Part shown: piece by piece, positions 1-8,245 of the stretch
How positions within the stretch are numbered: the stretch's first letter is position 1
Layout of the letters: each line of letters begins with the position of its first letter
Assembly (NCBI RefSeq): GCF_042666235.1
Contig: NZ_JBHTFQ010000010.1
Location: 45,746-109,745 of the forward strand
Direction of reading: 5' to 3'
Length of the DNA: 64,000 nucleotides
Origin: Halodurantibacterium daqingensis
Lineage (GTDB): Bacteria > Pseudomonadota > Alphaproteobacteria > Rhodobacterales > Rhodobacteraceae
Made by a program: the position numbers and the translations under genes
The notes under the pieces: generated by a model
The model's input: only the letters and a program-made list of their open reading frames with translations
What the model was told of the DNA's origin: nothing
Database searches by the model: none

Positions 1-774
1 ACTGTGACCGATCAGCAGCGCATCGATTCCCGCCACAGCAGCAAGGGGAAGGGCGGCGTCTTCGGCGCGATGTTCCGGCTGATCGGCTGCGATGCCGGAG
101 TGGCAGAGGGCCAGAACGATATCCGCCCCCGCACGCTTCATCTCAGGAACCCAGAATCGGGCCGACTGGACGATGTCGCGGGTCACGATGCATCCCTGAA
201 GCTGCGCCTTGTCCCACGTGTCGATCTGCGGCGGTGCAAAGCCGATCACCCCGATGCGCAGGGGGTGGGGCCGCCCCGCCTCATCCAGAACCTGCCGATC
301 CAGAATCCTGTAGGGAGCGACAAGGGGTATATCCTCTGACGGGGTTACCCCGGCATGCGTCAGCACGTTGGCGCAGACCAGCGGGAAGGCAGCCTCGGCA
401 AGTGCTGCCTGCAGGAAGGGAAGCCCATAGTTGAATTCGTGATTGCCCAACGTGGCGGCGTCATAGCCGATGGCGTTCATCGCCGCGATGGCTGGATGGA
501 TCTCTCCCGGGCGGGGTCCGACGTTCTGGGCAACATAATCGCCCATCGGCGTGCCTTGCAGAAAGTCGCCGTTGTCGAACAGGAGGCTGTTCGACACCTC
601 CTTGCGCAACTGCGCGATCAGCGTTGCAGCCTGTGCCAGGCTGAAGCTGTCATGGGGCCGGTTGGTATAGTAATCGAACGGCAGCAGATTGAGATGCAGG
701 TCCGTGGTCTCCAGCACGCGAAGCTGCACAAGCGGGGCGTCGGATCGCCCTGAGATGAGGGAACGGTTCGTCAC
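1..774 (-). CDS. cpdB: 2',3'-cyclic-nucleotide 2'-phosphodiesterase/3'-nucleotidase, 3' part cut off by the window
   Basis: The first 258 codons of a calcineurin-like metallophosphoesterase of the 5'-nucleotidase/CpdB family, which scavenges phosphate from 2',3'-cyclic nucleotides, normally in the periplasm. Visible metal-site motifs, numbered from the GTG at 774, are TTDLH (D25, H27), NGDFLQG (D70) and GNHEFN (N111, H112). The last residues before the edge read LLIGHS, the start of the family GHSH motif. The nucleotide-binding C-terminal domain lies outside the window. The start is uncertain. No ATG exists near the first homologous residue, so I use the GTG at 774. The frame stays open further upstream with a hydrophobic stretch, so a longer exported form from a non-ATG start is possible. 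It is divergent from nudC. Confidence 0.85.
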   Translation of the reverse strand, partial: MTNRSLISGRSDAPLVQLRVLETTDLHLNLLPFDYYTNRPHDSFSLAQAATLIAQLRKEVSNSLLFDNGDFLQGTPMGDYVAQNVGPRPGEIHPAIAAMNAIGYDAATLGNHEFNYGLPFLQAALAEAAFPLVCANVLTHAGVTPSEDIPLVAPYRILDRQVLDEAGRPHPLRIGVIGFAPPQIDTWDKAQLQGCIVTRDIVQSARFWVPEMKRAGADIVLALCHSGIAADQPEHRAEDAALPLAAVAGIDALLIGHS

Positions 775-954
775 GGTCTTCTGCACCCGAGTGAATCCGG
801 TCGTCTGGAACGGCTCCACATTATCGGGCGCGCAGCCTCTTTTGCCATCAAGACAAAAGCCACTGACAATAAACACAACCAAAAGTTGCAAAATGGAAAC
901 GCTTGCGGGCGGCGCCAGACACACGCTAGGGACAGGTGAGGTTCGGAGGGCGAC

Positions 955-1920
955 ATGCGACAGGCGGAAACGGTGACCTTTGGCGGCGCGGGATCCGATC
1001 GTCACAGCGGGCTGCGCGCCGATCCTGCCCGGGTTGCCGCCTTGCTGGCGGATCCGGCAGCGCGGGTTCTGCCCCTGTGGCGCGGCAAGCCTCTGGTCGC
1101 GGGGCCAGCGCGCGATCACCTTGGCTGGTTGCAGCCGGGCTGCGAGGCGCTGGATCTGGCCGACCCGCCGGTGCTGCTGGGCCTTTCTCCCGAAGGACCG
1201 CGCTTTGCGGCCGACCTGTCGCGCTGGCAACCTGCGGAAACCGATGCCGCGGCACTTGCCGCCTTCTTTGACCCCAGCGAGCAATATCATCCCGCGCTGC
1301 CCACCGACCACCTGTTCGCCGAGTTGCGCGGCGTCATGACCCGGCTTTCGCCGGCCGAAGCGGAGTATGCGGCGACGGCGCGCGCCATCCTAGGCTGGCA
1401 CCGCACCCACGGTTTTTGCGCAGCCTGCGGCGCGCCGACCGAACTGACGATGGCGGGCTGGCAGCGCCGCTGCCCGTCATGCGGCGCCCACCACTTTCCG
1501 CGCACCGATCCGGTGGTGATCATGCTGGTCACGCGGGGCAACTCGGTTCTTCTGGGCCGGTCGCCGGGATGGCCGGAGCGCATGTATTCGCTCCTTGCCG
1601 GCTTCATGGAGCCAGGCGAGACGATCGAAGCCGCCGTCCGCCGCGAGGTTCGGGAAGAAACCGGCGTGCAGGTCGGGGCAGTCAGCTACCTTGCCAGCCA
1701 ACCCTGGCCGTTCCCCGCGTCGCTCATGATCGGTTGCCGCGGCATCGCGCTGAGTGAAGCGCTCGCGCTGGATCCGGTCGAGATCGAGGATGCGCTGTGG
1801 TTGCCGCGGGAAGAGCTTGCCACAGTCTTTGCCGATGCCCATCCCGCCATCGCCGCGCCGCGCCGCGGCGCCATCGCGCATTTCCTGTTGCGCAACTGGC
1901 TTGCAGACCGTCTTGACTGA
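955..1920 (+). CDS. nudC: NAD(+) diphosphatase / NADH pyrophosphatase NudC
   Basis: Nudix hydrolase that cleaves NADH (and, in characterised homologues, NAD caps on RNA) to NMN(H) and AMP. The protein is 321 aa with the full NudC layout: an N-terminal domain, a zinc ribbon (C155, C158, C173, C176), a Nudix box starting at G216 and matching Gx5Ex7REUxEExGU (E222, R230, E231, E234, E235, G237), and the NudC-specific SQPWPFP motif at 248-254, which separates it from other Nudix families. The start ATG at 955 follows GGAGGGCGAC, a good ribosome binding site. The SRPBCC gene follows 40 bp downstream on the same strand. Confidence 0.96.
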   Translation: MRQAETVTFGGAGSDRHSGLRADPARVAALLADPAARVLPLWRGKPLVAGPARDHLGWLQPGCEALDLADPPVLLGLSPEGPRFAADLSRWQPAETDAAALAAFFDPSEQYHPALPTDHLFAELRGVMTRLSPAEAEYAATARAILGWHRTHGFCAACGAPTELTMAGWQRRCPSCGAHHFPRTDPVVIMLVTRGNSVLLGRSPGWPERMYSLLAGFMEPGETIEAAVRREVREETGVQVGAVSYLASQPWPFPASLMIGCRGIALSEALALDPVEIEDALWLPREELATVFADAHPAIAAPRRGAIAHFLLRNWLADRLD

Positions 1921-1960
1921 CGGCAAAGCTGAACAACGTTCGAACAGCAAAGGGTAGGCG

Positions 1961-2425
1961 ATGGACTTTGTGACCACTGAGGATCTGGAGGCGCCGATCG
2001 CCTCTGTCTTTTCGGCGCTGACCGATTTCGATGCCTTCGAGAAGATGGCCGCCCGGCGCGGTGTCCAGACCCGCCGGACAGATGGGCTGCCCGGGGCCGG
2101 CGCAGGAATGGCGTGGCAGCTTGATTTTCGCTACCGCGGCAAGCCGCGCCGCATGACGCTGCTGCTTGCAGATCATCAGCCGCCCGAGCAGATGCGGCTC
2201 ACGGGCGATTCCCGGGCTGTGGCCGGGGAACTGCTGATCGAGTTGATCGAGCTTGCGCGAAACCGGACCCGTGTGCGCGTGGTCCTTCAGGTCGCGCCGA
2301 AGACGATTCCGGCAAAGCTGCTGGTGCAGTCGCTGCGCCTGGCGCGGGCGCGGGTAAATGAGCGCTACGAGGCGCGGGTGCGCAGTTTCCTGAAGGATCT
2401 GGAGACGCGGCTGCAGCGCGCCTGA
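1961..2425 (+). CDS. SRPBCC (START/Bet v1-like) family protein
   Basis: A 154-aa soluble protein with the SRPBCC layout: an N-terminal strand (TTEDLEAPIASVFSAL), a central beta meander, and a long C-terminal helix rich in Arg and Glu. The fold binds hydrophobic ligands, but no ligand can be read from the sequence. Rhodobacteraceae carry close relatives annotated only by fold. No signal peptide. It follows nudC by 40 bp and may be co-transcribed with it. Its stop lies 6 bp from the stop of convergent pheA, so there is no room for a separate terminator. Confidence 0.85.
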   Translation: MDFVTTEDLEAPIASVFSALTDFDAFEKMAARRGVQTRRTDGLPGAGAGMAWQLDFRYRGKPRRMTLLLADHQPPEQMRLTGDSRAVAGELLIELIELARNRTRVRVVLQVAPKTIPAKLLVQSLRLARARVNERYEARVRSFLKDLETRLQRA

Positions 2426-2431
2426 CCGGGT

Positions 2432-3265
2432 TCAGTGGCGGCGCGGGTCGGCGGGATACACCCCGAGGATGCTGAGCGAGGAGGTGAAATACCCCAGCTC
2501 ATCCAGCGCGCGCTGCACGCTCTCGTCTTCAGGATGGCCCTCGACCTCGGCAAAGAATTGCGTCGCCGTGAAGGAACCGCCCACCATGTAGCTTTCCAGC
2601 TTGGTCATGTTGACGCCGTTGGTGGCAAAGCCGCCCATGGCCTTGTAAAGCGCGGCCGGAATGTTGCGGACACGGAACACGAACGAGGTCATCATTCCGG
2701 AACTGCCACGCCGGGACATGTCGGCCTCGCGCGACATCACGAAGAACCGGGTGGTGTTGTTCGACTGGTCCTCGATATGGCGCGCCAGCACATCAAGGCC
2801 GTAGATCTCGCCCGCCAGTTCCGACGCAAGCGCGGCAAGGGCCGGATCGGCTTTTTCGGCAACGGCGCGGGCCGAACCGGCAGTGTCTGCCCCGGTGATG
2901 CCATGGATGCCATGGGCGCGCAGGAAATCGCGGCACTGGCCCAGAAGCACCGTATGGCTCATGGCATGGGTGATACGTTCAAGGGGGGTGCCCGGCAGCG
3001 CAAGAAGGTTGATATGGACCCTCACGAAGGCTTCGTCGACGATATGAAGCCCGGATGACGGCAGAAGCTGGTGGATATCGGCAACACGTCCATAGGTGCT
3101 GTTCTCGACCGGCAGCATCCCCAGATCGGCGGTCCTGTTGCGCACGGCCTCGATCACATCTTCGAAGGTCCGGCAGGGAAGTACATCATGGTCGGGGCGA
3201 GCCTGGCGGCAGGCTTCGTGCGAATAGGCGCCCGGCTCTCCCTGAAACGCGATGATTTTCGTCAT
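2432..3265 (-). CDS. pheA: Prephenate dehydratase
   Basis: Converts prephenate to phenylpyruvate in phenylalanine biosynthesis. This is the monofunctional 277-aa form with no chorismate mutase domain. The catalytic PDT domain occupies about residues 3-180 and contains the TRF motif (T172, R173, F174) that carries the catalytic threonine. The C-terminal ACT domain contains the ESYM segment that binds phenylalanine for feedback inhibition. The start ATG at 3265 (MTKIIAFQGE) is preceded by GGAGGGACGAAA, an excellent ribosome binding site, so the 60-codon upstream extension of the frame is rejected. It is divergent from the cytochrome c gene. Confidence 0.96.
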   Translation of the reverse strand: MTKIIAFQGEPGAYSHEACRQARPDHDVLPCRTFEDVIEAVRNRTADLGMLPVENSTYGRVADIHQLLPSSGLHIVDEAFVRVHINLLALPGTPLERITHAMSHTVLLGQCRDFLRAHGIHGITGADTAGSARAVAEKADPALAALASELAGEIYGLDVLARHIEDQSNNTTRFFVMSREADMSRRGSSGMMTSFVFRVRNIPAALYKAMGGFATNGVNMTKLESYMVGGSFTATQFFAEVEGHPEDESVQRALDELGYFTSSLSILGVYPADPRRH

Positions 3266-3386
3266 TTTCGTCCCTCCGGCGTCATGCGCGCGGCATTTGC
3301 GCGATTGGTCGCGGTAACTACACCTTGAAAACCGTCGGGGGAAGCGGATAGATACAGCCAACTCCGGCCAAGCCATGGGACGCGAC

Positions 3387-3905
3387 ATGTTCGACACGAT
3401 GACCTTCACCAAGACCATGGGCGCACTCTGCGGCGCTCTCCTCATCTTTCTGCTGGGGAAATGGGCGGCAGAGGAACTTTATCACACCGATGGTCCGCAC
3501 AGCGCGCGTGAACAGGCCTATGTGATCGATACCGGCGCCGACGCTGATACCGATGTCGGCGACGTGGCAGAAGTCGATTTCTCCCTGCTGCTGGCCGAAG
3601 CTGATCCGTCGCGGGGTGAGCGTCTGTGGCGCCAGTGCGCGGCCTGCCATTCGCTTGAAGACGGCCGCAATGGCACTGGCCCGCATCTTTACGGGATCGT
3701 CGGTCGTGGCAAGGGAGACGTCGAAGGCTATGGCTTCTCGGACGTCTTCGCCGACAACCCGGATATCTGGACTCCGGAAAACCTGAATGCCTTCCTTGAA
3801 AACCCGCGCGGCTATGCGCCTGGCACCAAGATGGCCTATGCAGGCATGCGGGCAGTCGAAGATCGTGCGGCGCTGATCGCCTATCTTGACACGGTTGATG
3901 AGTGA
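3387..3905 (+). CDS. cycM: Membrane-anchored class I cytochrome c (cytochrome cy/c552 type)
   Basis: A 172-aa electron carrier, periplasmic but tethered by an uncleaved N-terminal helix (about residues 9-27), followed by an acidic linker and a class I cytochrome domain. The heme site is CAACH (C84, C87, H88) and the likely axial Met is M149 in PGTKMAYAG. This architecture matches Rhodobacter CycY and Paracoccus CycM, which pass electrons from the bc1 complex to cytochrome c oxidases, fitting the cbb3 genes 10 kb away. The ATG at 3387 (MFDTMTFTK) agrees with family N-termini. An in-frame ATG at 3375 adds four residues, and neither has a strong ribosome binding site. A terminator follows. Confidence 0.9.
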   Translation: MFDTMTFTKTMGALCGALLIFLLGKWAAEELYHTDGPHSAREQAYVIDTGADADTDVGDVAEVDFSLLLAEADPSRGERLWRQCAACHSLEDGRNGTGPHLYGIVGRGKGDVEGYGFSDVFADNPDIWTPENLNAFLENPRGYAPGTKMAYAGMRAVEDRAALIAYLDTVDE

Positions 3906-3927
3906 TCTTGCGGTCACTGCACCTTGG

Positions 3928-3953
3928 AACCGCCCCTCGGGGCGGTTTTTTCT
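3928..3953 (+). terminator. Rho-independent terminator of the cytochrome c gene
   Basis: A perfect 9-bp inverted repeat (AACCGCCCC / GGGGCGGTT) with a 2-nt spacer, followed directly by a T-rich tract. It lies 22 bp after the cytochrome stop codon. Confidence 0.9.
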
Positions 3954-4070
3954 TGTCTCGGGCAAGCCTTGCGCCGGACAAACCTTGTCCGGATCACGGA
4001 TAATCGACTTGAATGCGGCAAGTTCCGCGCTTTAGCCTTGTGGCCTGAAACCTTGGCAGGAGGACCGCGA

Positions 4071-6041
4071 ATGCCCCGACCGCTCCCACGCAGCCGCGCC
4101 CATGTCGTCCGGATGGCGCCCGCGCGCCTGGCCCTGGCGATGTTGACGTCGTTGATGGTGCTTCTGGGTTGGGCCACGATGCTGCATGCACAGGATCTTC
4201 AGCCGATCCCGATCGAAGCCGATGCGGACGGGATCATTCGCACCCACGGCTATTCCTACTACGGAACCCTGCACTATCCCGCTGATTTTCAGCATTTTTC
4301 CTATGTGAACCCTGATGCTCCGAAAGGGGGAGAGTTCTCTACCTGGGCGTCCGGCACCTTCGATTCGATGAACCCCTATGCACAGCGCGGCAGCGCCGGG
4401 GCCTATGCCCAGATGGTTTACGAAAGCCTGCTGGGCGAAGAGCCAGCCGGCGGGGCGGCCCCGGCAGATGTCTATGGCGAATACTACGGATTGCTGGCGG
4501 AGAGCCTGGAATACCCCGAGGGCCGCGAATGGGTGATCTTCCACATGCGCCCCGAGGCACGTTTTTCCGACGGCACGCCGGTAACTGCGCATGATGTGGT
4601 GTTCAGCCACAATCTGTTTCTGGATCAGGGGCTGGCCTCGTATGCCGCAGCGGTCCGTCAGGTGATCCTCTCGGCCGAGGCGCTGGACGATCACACTGTC
4701 AAGTTCACCTTTGCCGATGGTATACCCCGCCGCAGCCTGATCGAGCAGGTCGGCTTCGTCACCGTCTTTCCGCAAAAATGGTTCGAGGAAACCGGAGCGC
4801 GCCTGGATGAGCCACGTCTGGATGCTCCGCCCGGATCAGGCCCCTATATGCTGGACAGCTACGACATCAACCGGCGGATCGTCTATCGCCGGAACCCCGA
4901 TTACTGGGGCGCGGATCTGCCGATCAACCGCGGGCGTCACAATTTCGATCGCATTCGCATCGAGTATTTTGCTGACGATACGGCCGCATTCGAAGCCTTC
5001 AAGATCGGCGATTATACCTTCCGGGCCGAAACGAATTCGCGGCAGTGGGCCACGGGCTACGGTTTTCCGGCGGCGCGGCAGGGCCATGTCGTGCGTGAAG
5101 TCCTGCCGAACGGCACACCGCCCAATGCCTCTGGCCTGATCTTCAACCTCGGGCGCGAGATCTTCGCCGACAAGCGTGTGCGCGAGGCGATCTCGCTGGC
5201 CTATAACTTCGAATGGTCGAACGCGACCTATCAGCACGGCCTTTTCAAGCAGCGCAATTCATTCTCGCAGGGTTCCCCGCTCGAGGCGCAGGGCGTCCCC
5301 GAGGGGGAGGAGCTGGCCTTTCTGCAGGCGCTGGGTGATCTGGTGCCGCCGGAACTTCTGAGCGAACCTGCCGTCATGGCGCATCAGTCCTCGGTGGGTG
5401 GGCTGGCCGATCGCGGCAACCTGCGGCGCGCAGGGCGGTTGCTGGATGAAGCCGGCTGGGAAGTGGGCAGTGACGGCATTCGTCGCAACAGCGCCGGGCA
5501 ACCACTGCGGATCGAGTTTCCGCTGAACTCCTCAAGCTCTCCTGTGGCCGAGGCGATCGTCAGCAGCTTTGGCCAGAACCTGCGCAGCCTTGGTGTTGAT
5601 CTGCGCATGGTCAAGATGGACCCGGCGCAATACACCCTTCGTACCCGCGACCGGAACTATGACATGGTTCTTGCCGCCTACCGGTCGTTCCTGGATGCGG
5701 GCACGGGCCTCTGGCAATCCTTCGGATCGCGCGAAGCAGATGTGGCCAGCAGTTTCAACCCGGCGCATCTGGCAAGCCCGTTGGTGGATCGCGTGATCGA
5801 GCTTGCCCTCGAAACGACCACGACCGAGGAGCGCGACGTGGCGATGCGGGTTCTTGACCGTGTTCTGCGGTTCGAACGCATCATGGTCCCGCTCTGGTAT
5901 ACCGACGAATCCTGGGTCGCCTACTGGGACATCTACGAACGCCCCGAAACGCTTCCGCCCTATTCCGATGGCGAGATGGATTTCTGGTGGGTCAACCCCG
6001 ACAAGGTTCAGGCGTTGCGCGCCGCCGGCGCCCTGCGGTAA
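4071..6041 (+). CDS. yejA: ABC transporter substrate-binding protein, YejA/oligopeptide type
   Basis: A 656-aa periplasmic binding protein of family 5 (SBP_bac_5), most like YejA, the binding component of the microcin C/peptide importer. The N-terminus has a basic stretch and a hydrophobic core ending LHAQDLQP, consistent with Sec export and cleavage after HA-Q. Family features include APKGGEF near the mature N-terminus, the RFSDGTPVTAHDVVFS segment and the GSGPYML turn. The ATG at 4071 is preceded by GGCAGGAGGACCGCGA. The frame stays open about 49 codons further upstream, but into the terminator of the previous gene. It is the first gene of a five-gene operon. Confidence 0.93.
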   Translation: MPRPLPRSRAHVVRMAPARLALAMLTSLMVLLGWATMLHAQDLQPIPIEADADGIIRTHGYSYYGTLHYPADFQHFSYVNPDAPKGGEFSTWASGTFDSMNPYAQRGSAGAYAQMVYESLLGEEPAGGAAPADVYGEYYGLLAESLEYPEGREWVIFHMRPEARFSDGTPVTAHDVVFSHNLFLDQGLASYAAAVRQVILSAEALDDHTVKFTFADGIPRRSLIEQVGFVTVFPQKWFEETGARLDEPRLDAPPGSGPYMLDSYDINRRIVYRRNPDYWGADLPINRGRHNFDRIRIEYFADDTAAFEAFKIGDYTFRAETNSRQWATGYGFPAARQGHVVREVLPNGTPPNASGLIFNLGREIFADKRVREAISLAYNFEWSNATYQHGLFKQRNSFSQGSPLEAQGVPEGEELAFLQALGDLVPPELLSEPAVMAHQSSVGGLADRGNLRRAGRLLDEAGWEVGSDGIRRNSAGQPLRIEFPLNSSSSPVAEAIVSSFGQNLRSLGVDLRMVKMDPAQYTLRTRDRNYDMVLAAYRSFLDAGTGLWQSFGSREADVASSFNPAHLASPLVDRVIELALETTTTEERDVAMRVLDRVLRFERIMVPLWYTDESWVAYWDIYERPETLPPYSDGEMDFWWVNPDKVQALRAAGALR

Positions 6042-6053
6042 CGGTCACAGAGC

Positions 6054-7139
6054 ATGGGAACATATATCCTTCGCAGGCTCGCGCTCGTGATCCCGACACT
6101 GATCGGGATCATGATCATCAATTTCACCCTGGTCCAGTTCGTTCCTGGCGGCCCGGTCGAACAGATGATCGCCCGGATCGAAGGGCAGGGCGATGTGTTC
6201 GGCGGCTTTGCCGGCGCGGGCAGCGACATGCGGATCGAGGCGGCGGGGGGGAGCGACGCCTATCTGGGCTCGCGCGGCCTTCCTCCCGAATTCATCGCCG
6301 AGCTTGAACGTCAGTTCGGGTTTGACCGGCCGCCGCTGGAGCGGTTCCTGAAGATGATGTGGGATTATATGCGCCTTGATTTCGGCCAGAGCTATTTCCG
6401 GTCGATCAGTGTGATCGACCTTGTTCTGGAGAAGATGCCGGTGTCGATCTCGCTTGGGCTCTGGTCGACGCTGATCGCCTATATGGTGTCGATCCCGCTG
6501 GGGATCCGCAAGGCGGTGCGGGACGGGTCGCGCTTTGATACCTGGACCAGCGGTGCGATCATCGCAGGCTATGCCATTCCGGGTTTTCTGTTCGCCATCC
6601 TGCTTCTGGTGCTGTTTGCCGGCGGGTCCTACTGGCGGATCTTCCCCTTGCGGGGCCTGACCTCGGACAACTGGCATGATCTGACTCTGGTGGGCAAGGT
6701 TCTTGATTACCTCTGGCATATCACCCTGCCGGTTCTGGCGACGACGATCTCGTCCTTCGCGACCTTGACGCTTCTGACCAAGAACAGTTTTCTGGACGAG
6801 GTGAAGAAGCAATATGTCATGACCGCACGTGCCAAGGGGCTTGCCGAGCGCCGTGTGCTTTACGGCCATGTGTTCCGCAATGCGATGCTGATCGTCATTG
6901 CCGGCTTTCCGGCGGTGTTCGTCGGCGTCTTCTTCGGCAGCAGCCTGATCATCGAGACGATCTTCTCGCTTGACGGGTTGGGGCGGCTGGGGTTCGAGGC
7001 GGCGGTCGCGCGGGATTATCCGGTGATCTTCGGCACGCTGTTCGTTCTGGGCCTGATCGGGCTTGTGGTCGGCATCCTGTCGGACCTCATGTATGTCTGG
7101 ATCGATCCCCGTATCGACTTTGAGACGCGCAACACGTGA
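6054..7139 (+). CDS. yejB: ABC transporter permease, YejB type
   Basis: A 361-aa inner-membrane permease of the DppB/OppB fold: one N-terminal helix, a periplasmic segment (about residues 30-125) and five further helices. The cytoplasmic EAA-loop is visible around MTARAKGLAERRVLYGHVFR. The long loop after the first helix fits YejB better than classical DppB. It starts 12 bp after yejA and its TGA stop shares one base with the ATG of yejE (TGATG), indicating translational coupling. Confidence 0.95.
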   Translation: MGTYILRRLALVIPTLIGIMIINFTLVQFVPGGPVEQMIARIEGQGDVFGGFAGAGSDMRIEAAGGSDAYLGSRGLPPEFIAELERQFGFDRPPLERFLKMMWDYMRLDFGQSYFRSISVIDLVLEKMPVSISLGLWSTLIAYMVSIPLGIRKAVRDGSRFDTWTSGAIIAGYAIPGFLFAILLLVLFAGGSYWRIFPLRGLTSDNWHDLTLVGKVLDYLWHITLPVLATTISSFATLTLLTKNSFLDEVKKQYVMTARAKGLAERRVLYGHVFRNAMLIVIAGFPAVFVGVFFGSSLIIETIFSLDGLGRLGFEAAVARDYPVIFGTLFVLGLIGLVVGILSDLMYVWIDPRIDFETRNT

Positions 7140-8245
7140 TGCAGCTTTCCCCCCTCAATCAGCGCCGCTGGCGCAATTTTCGTGCGAACCGCCGTGCCTT
7201 CTGGTCGCTTGTGGTCTTTGCCATCCTGTTCGGAACGTCGCTCTTCGCCGAGTTTCTGGCCAATGACCGGCCGCTGCTGGTCAAGTATCGCGGCGAGTTC
7301 TATACGCCGGTGTTCAACTTCTATCCCGAGACCACCTTTGGCGGCGATTTCCGCACCGAGGCTGTCTATCGCGACCCCGAGGTGCAGTGCCTGATCCGCA
7401 CCGGCGGGGCCGAACTGTGCATCGATGATCCAGCAGCCGCGCTGGCCGAGGCCGAAACCGGCAGCATCGAGGGCGTGCCGGTGGTCGAAGGTTGGATGAT
7501 CTGGCCGCCGATCCCCTATTCGTACAACACCGTCAACGATATTCAGGGCGCGGCCCCTTCGGCCCCTGATGGAAACCACTGGCTTGGCACCGATGACACG
7601 GCCCGCGACGTGCTGGCGCGGGTCATCTACGGGTTCCGTCTGTCGGTGATGTTCGCGCTGATCGTGACGGCGCTGACCTCGGTCATCGGCATCGCGGCGG
7701 GCGCGATCCAGGGTTACTTCGGGGGCCTGACGGACCTTCTGTTTCAGCGCGTGATCGAGATCTGGGGCGCGACCCCGAGCCTTTACATCATCATCATCGT
7801 CGCCGCGATCTTCCAGATGAACTTCTGGCTGCTGGTCGGCCTGATGACACTTTTCGGCTGGACCGCCCTTGTGGGCGTGGTGCGTGCCGAGTTCCTGCGG
7901 GCGCGAAACTTCGAATATGTGCGGGCCGCGCGCGCGCTTGGTGTTTCCAACGCCGCCATCATGTTCCGCCACGTCCTGCCCAATGCCATGGTCGCGACGC
8001 TGACCATGCTGCCCTTCATCGTCACCGGCACCATCGGTTCGCTTGCCGCGCTGGATTTCCTTGGCTTCGGCCTGCCGTCCTCGGCACCCAGCCTGGGCGA
8101 GATGACCCTGCAGGCCAAGCAGAACCTGCAGGCGCCGTGGCTGGCCTTCACCGCCTTCTTCACCTTCGCGGTCATGCTGTCGCTGCTGGTGTTCATCTTT
8201 GAAGGCGTGCGGGATGCCTTTGATCCAAGAAAGACCTTCCGATGA
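7139..8245 (+). CDS. yejE: ABC transporter permease, YejE type
   Basis: A 368-aa partner permease. After the first helix comes a long periplasmic insertion (about residues 40-145), typical of YejE and absent from DppC. Five helices follow, with the DDTARDVLARV segment and the EAA-type loop (RAARALGVSNAAIMFRHVLPN). I chose the ATG at 7139, which overlaps the yejB stop. A GTG at 7136 adds one residue. The gene ends in an ATGA overlap with yejF. Confidence 0.95.
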   Translation: MQLSPLNQRRWRNFRANRRAFWSLVVFAILFGTSLFAEFLANDRPLLVKYRGEFYTPVFNFYPETTFGGDFRTEAVYRDPEVQCLIRTGGAELCIDDPAAALAEAETGSIEGVPVVEGWMIWPPIPYSYNTVNDIQGAAPSAPDGNHWLGTDDTARDVLARVIYGFRLSVMFALIVTALTSVIGIAAGAIQGYFGGLTDLLFQRVIEIWGATPSLYIIIIVAAIFQMNFWLLVGLMTLFGWTALVGVVRAEFLRARNFEYVRAARALGVSNAAIMFRHVLPNAMVATLTMLPFIVTGTIGSLAALDFLGFGLPSSAPSLGEMTLQAKQNLQAPWLAFTAFFTFAVMLSLLVFIFEGVRDAFDPRKTFR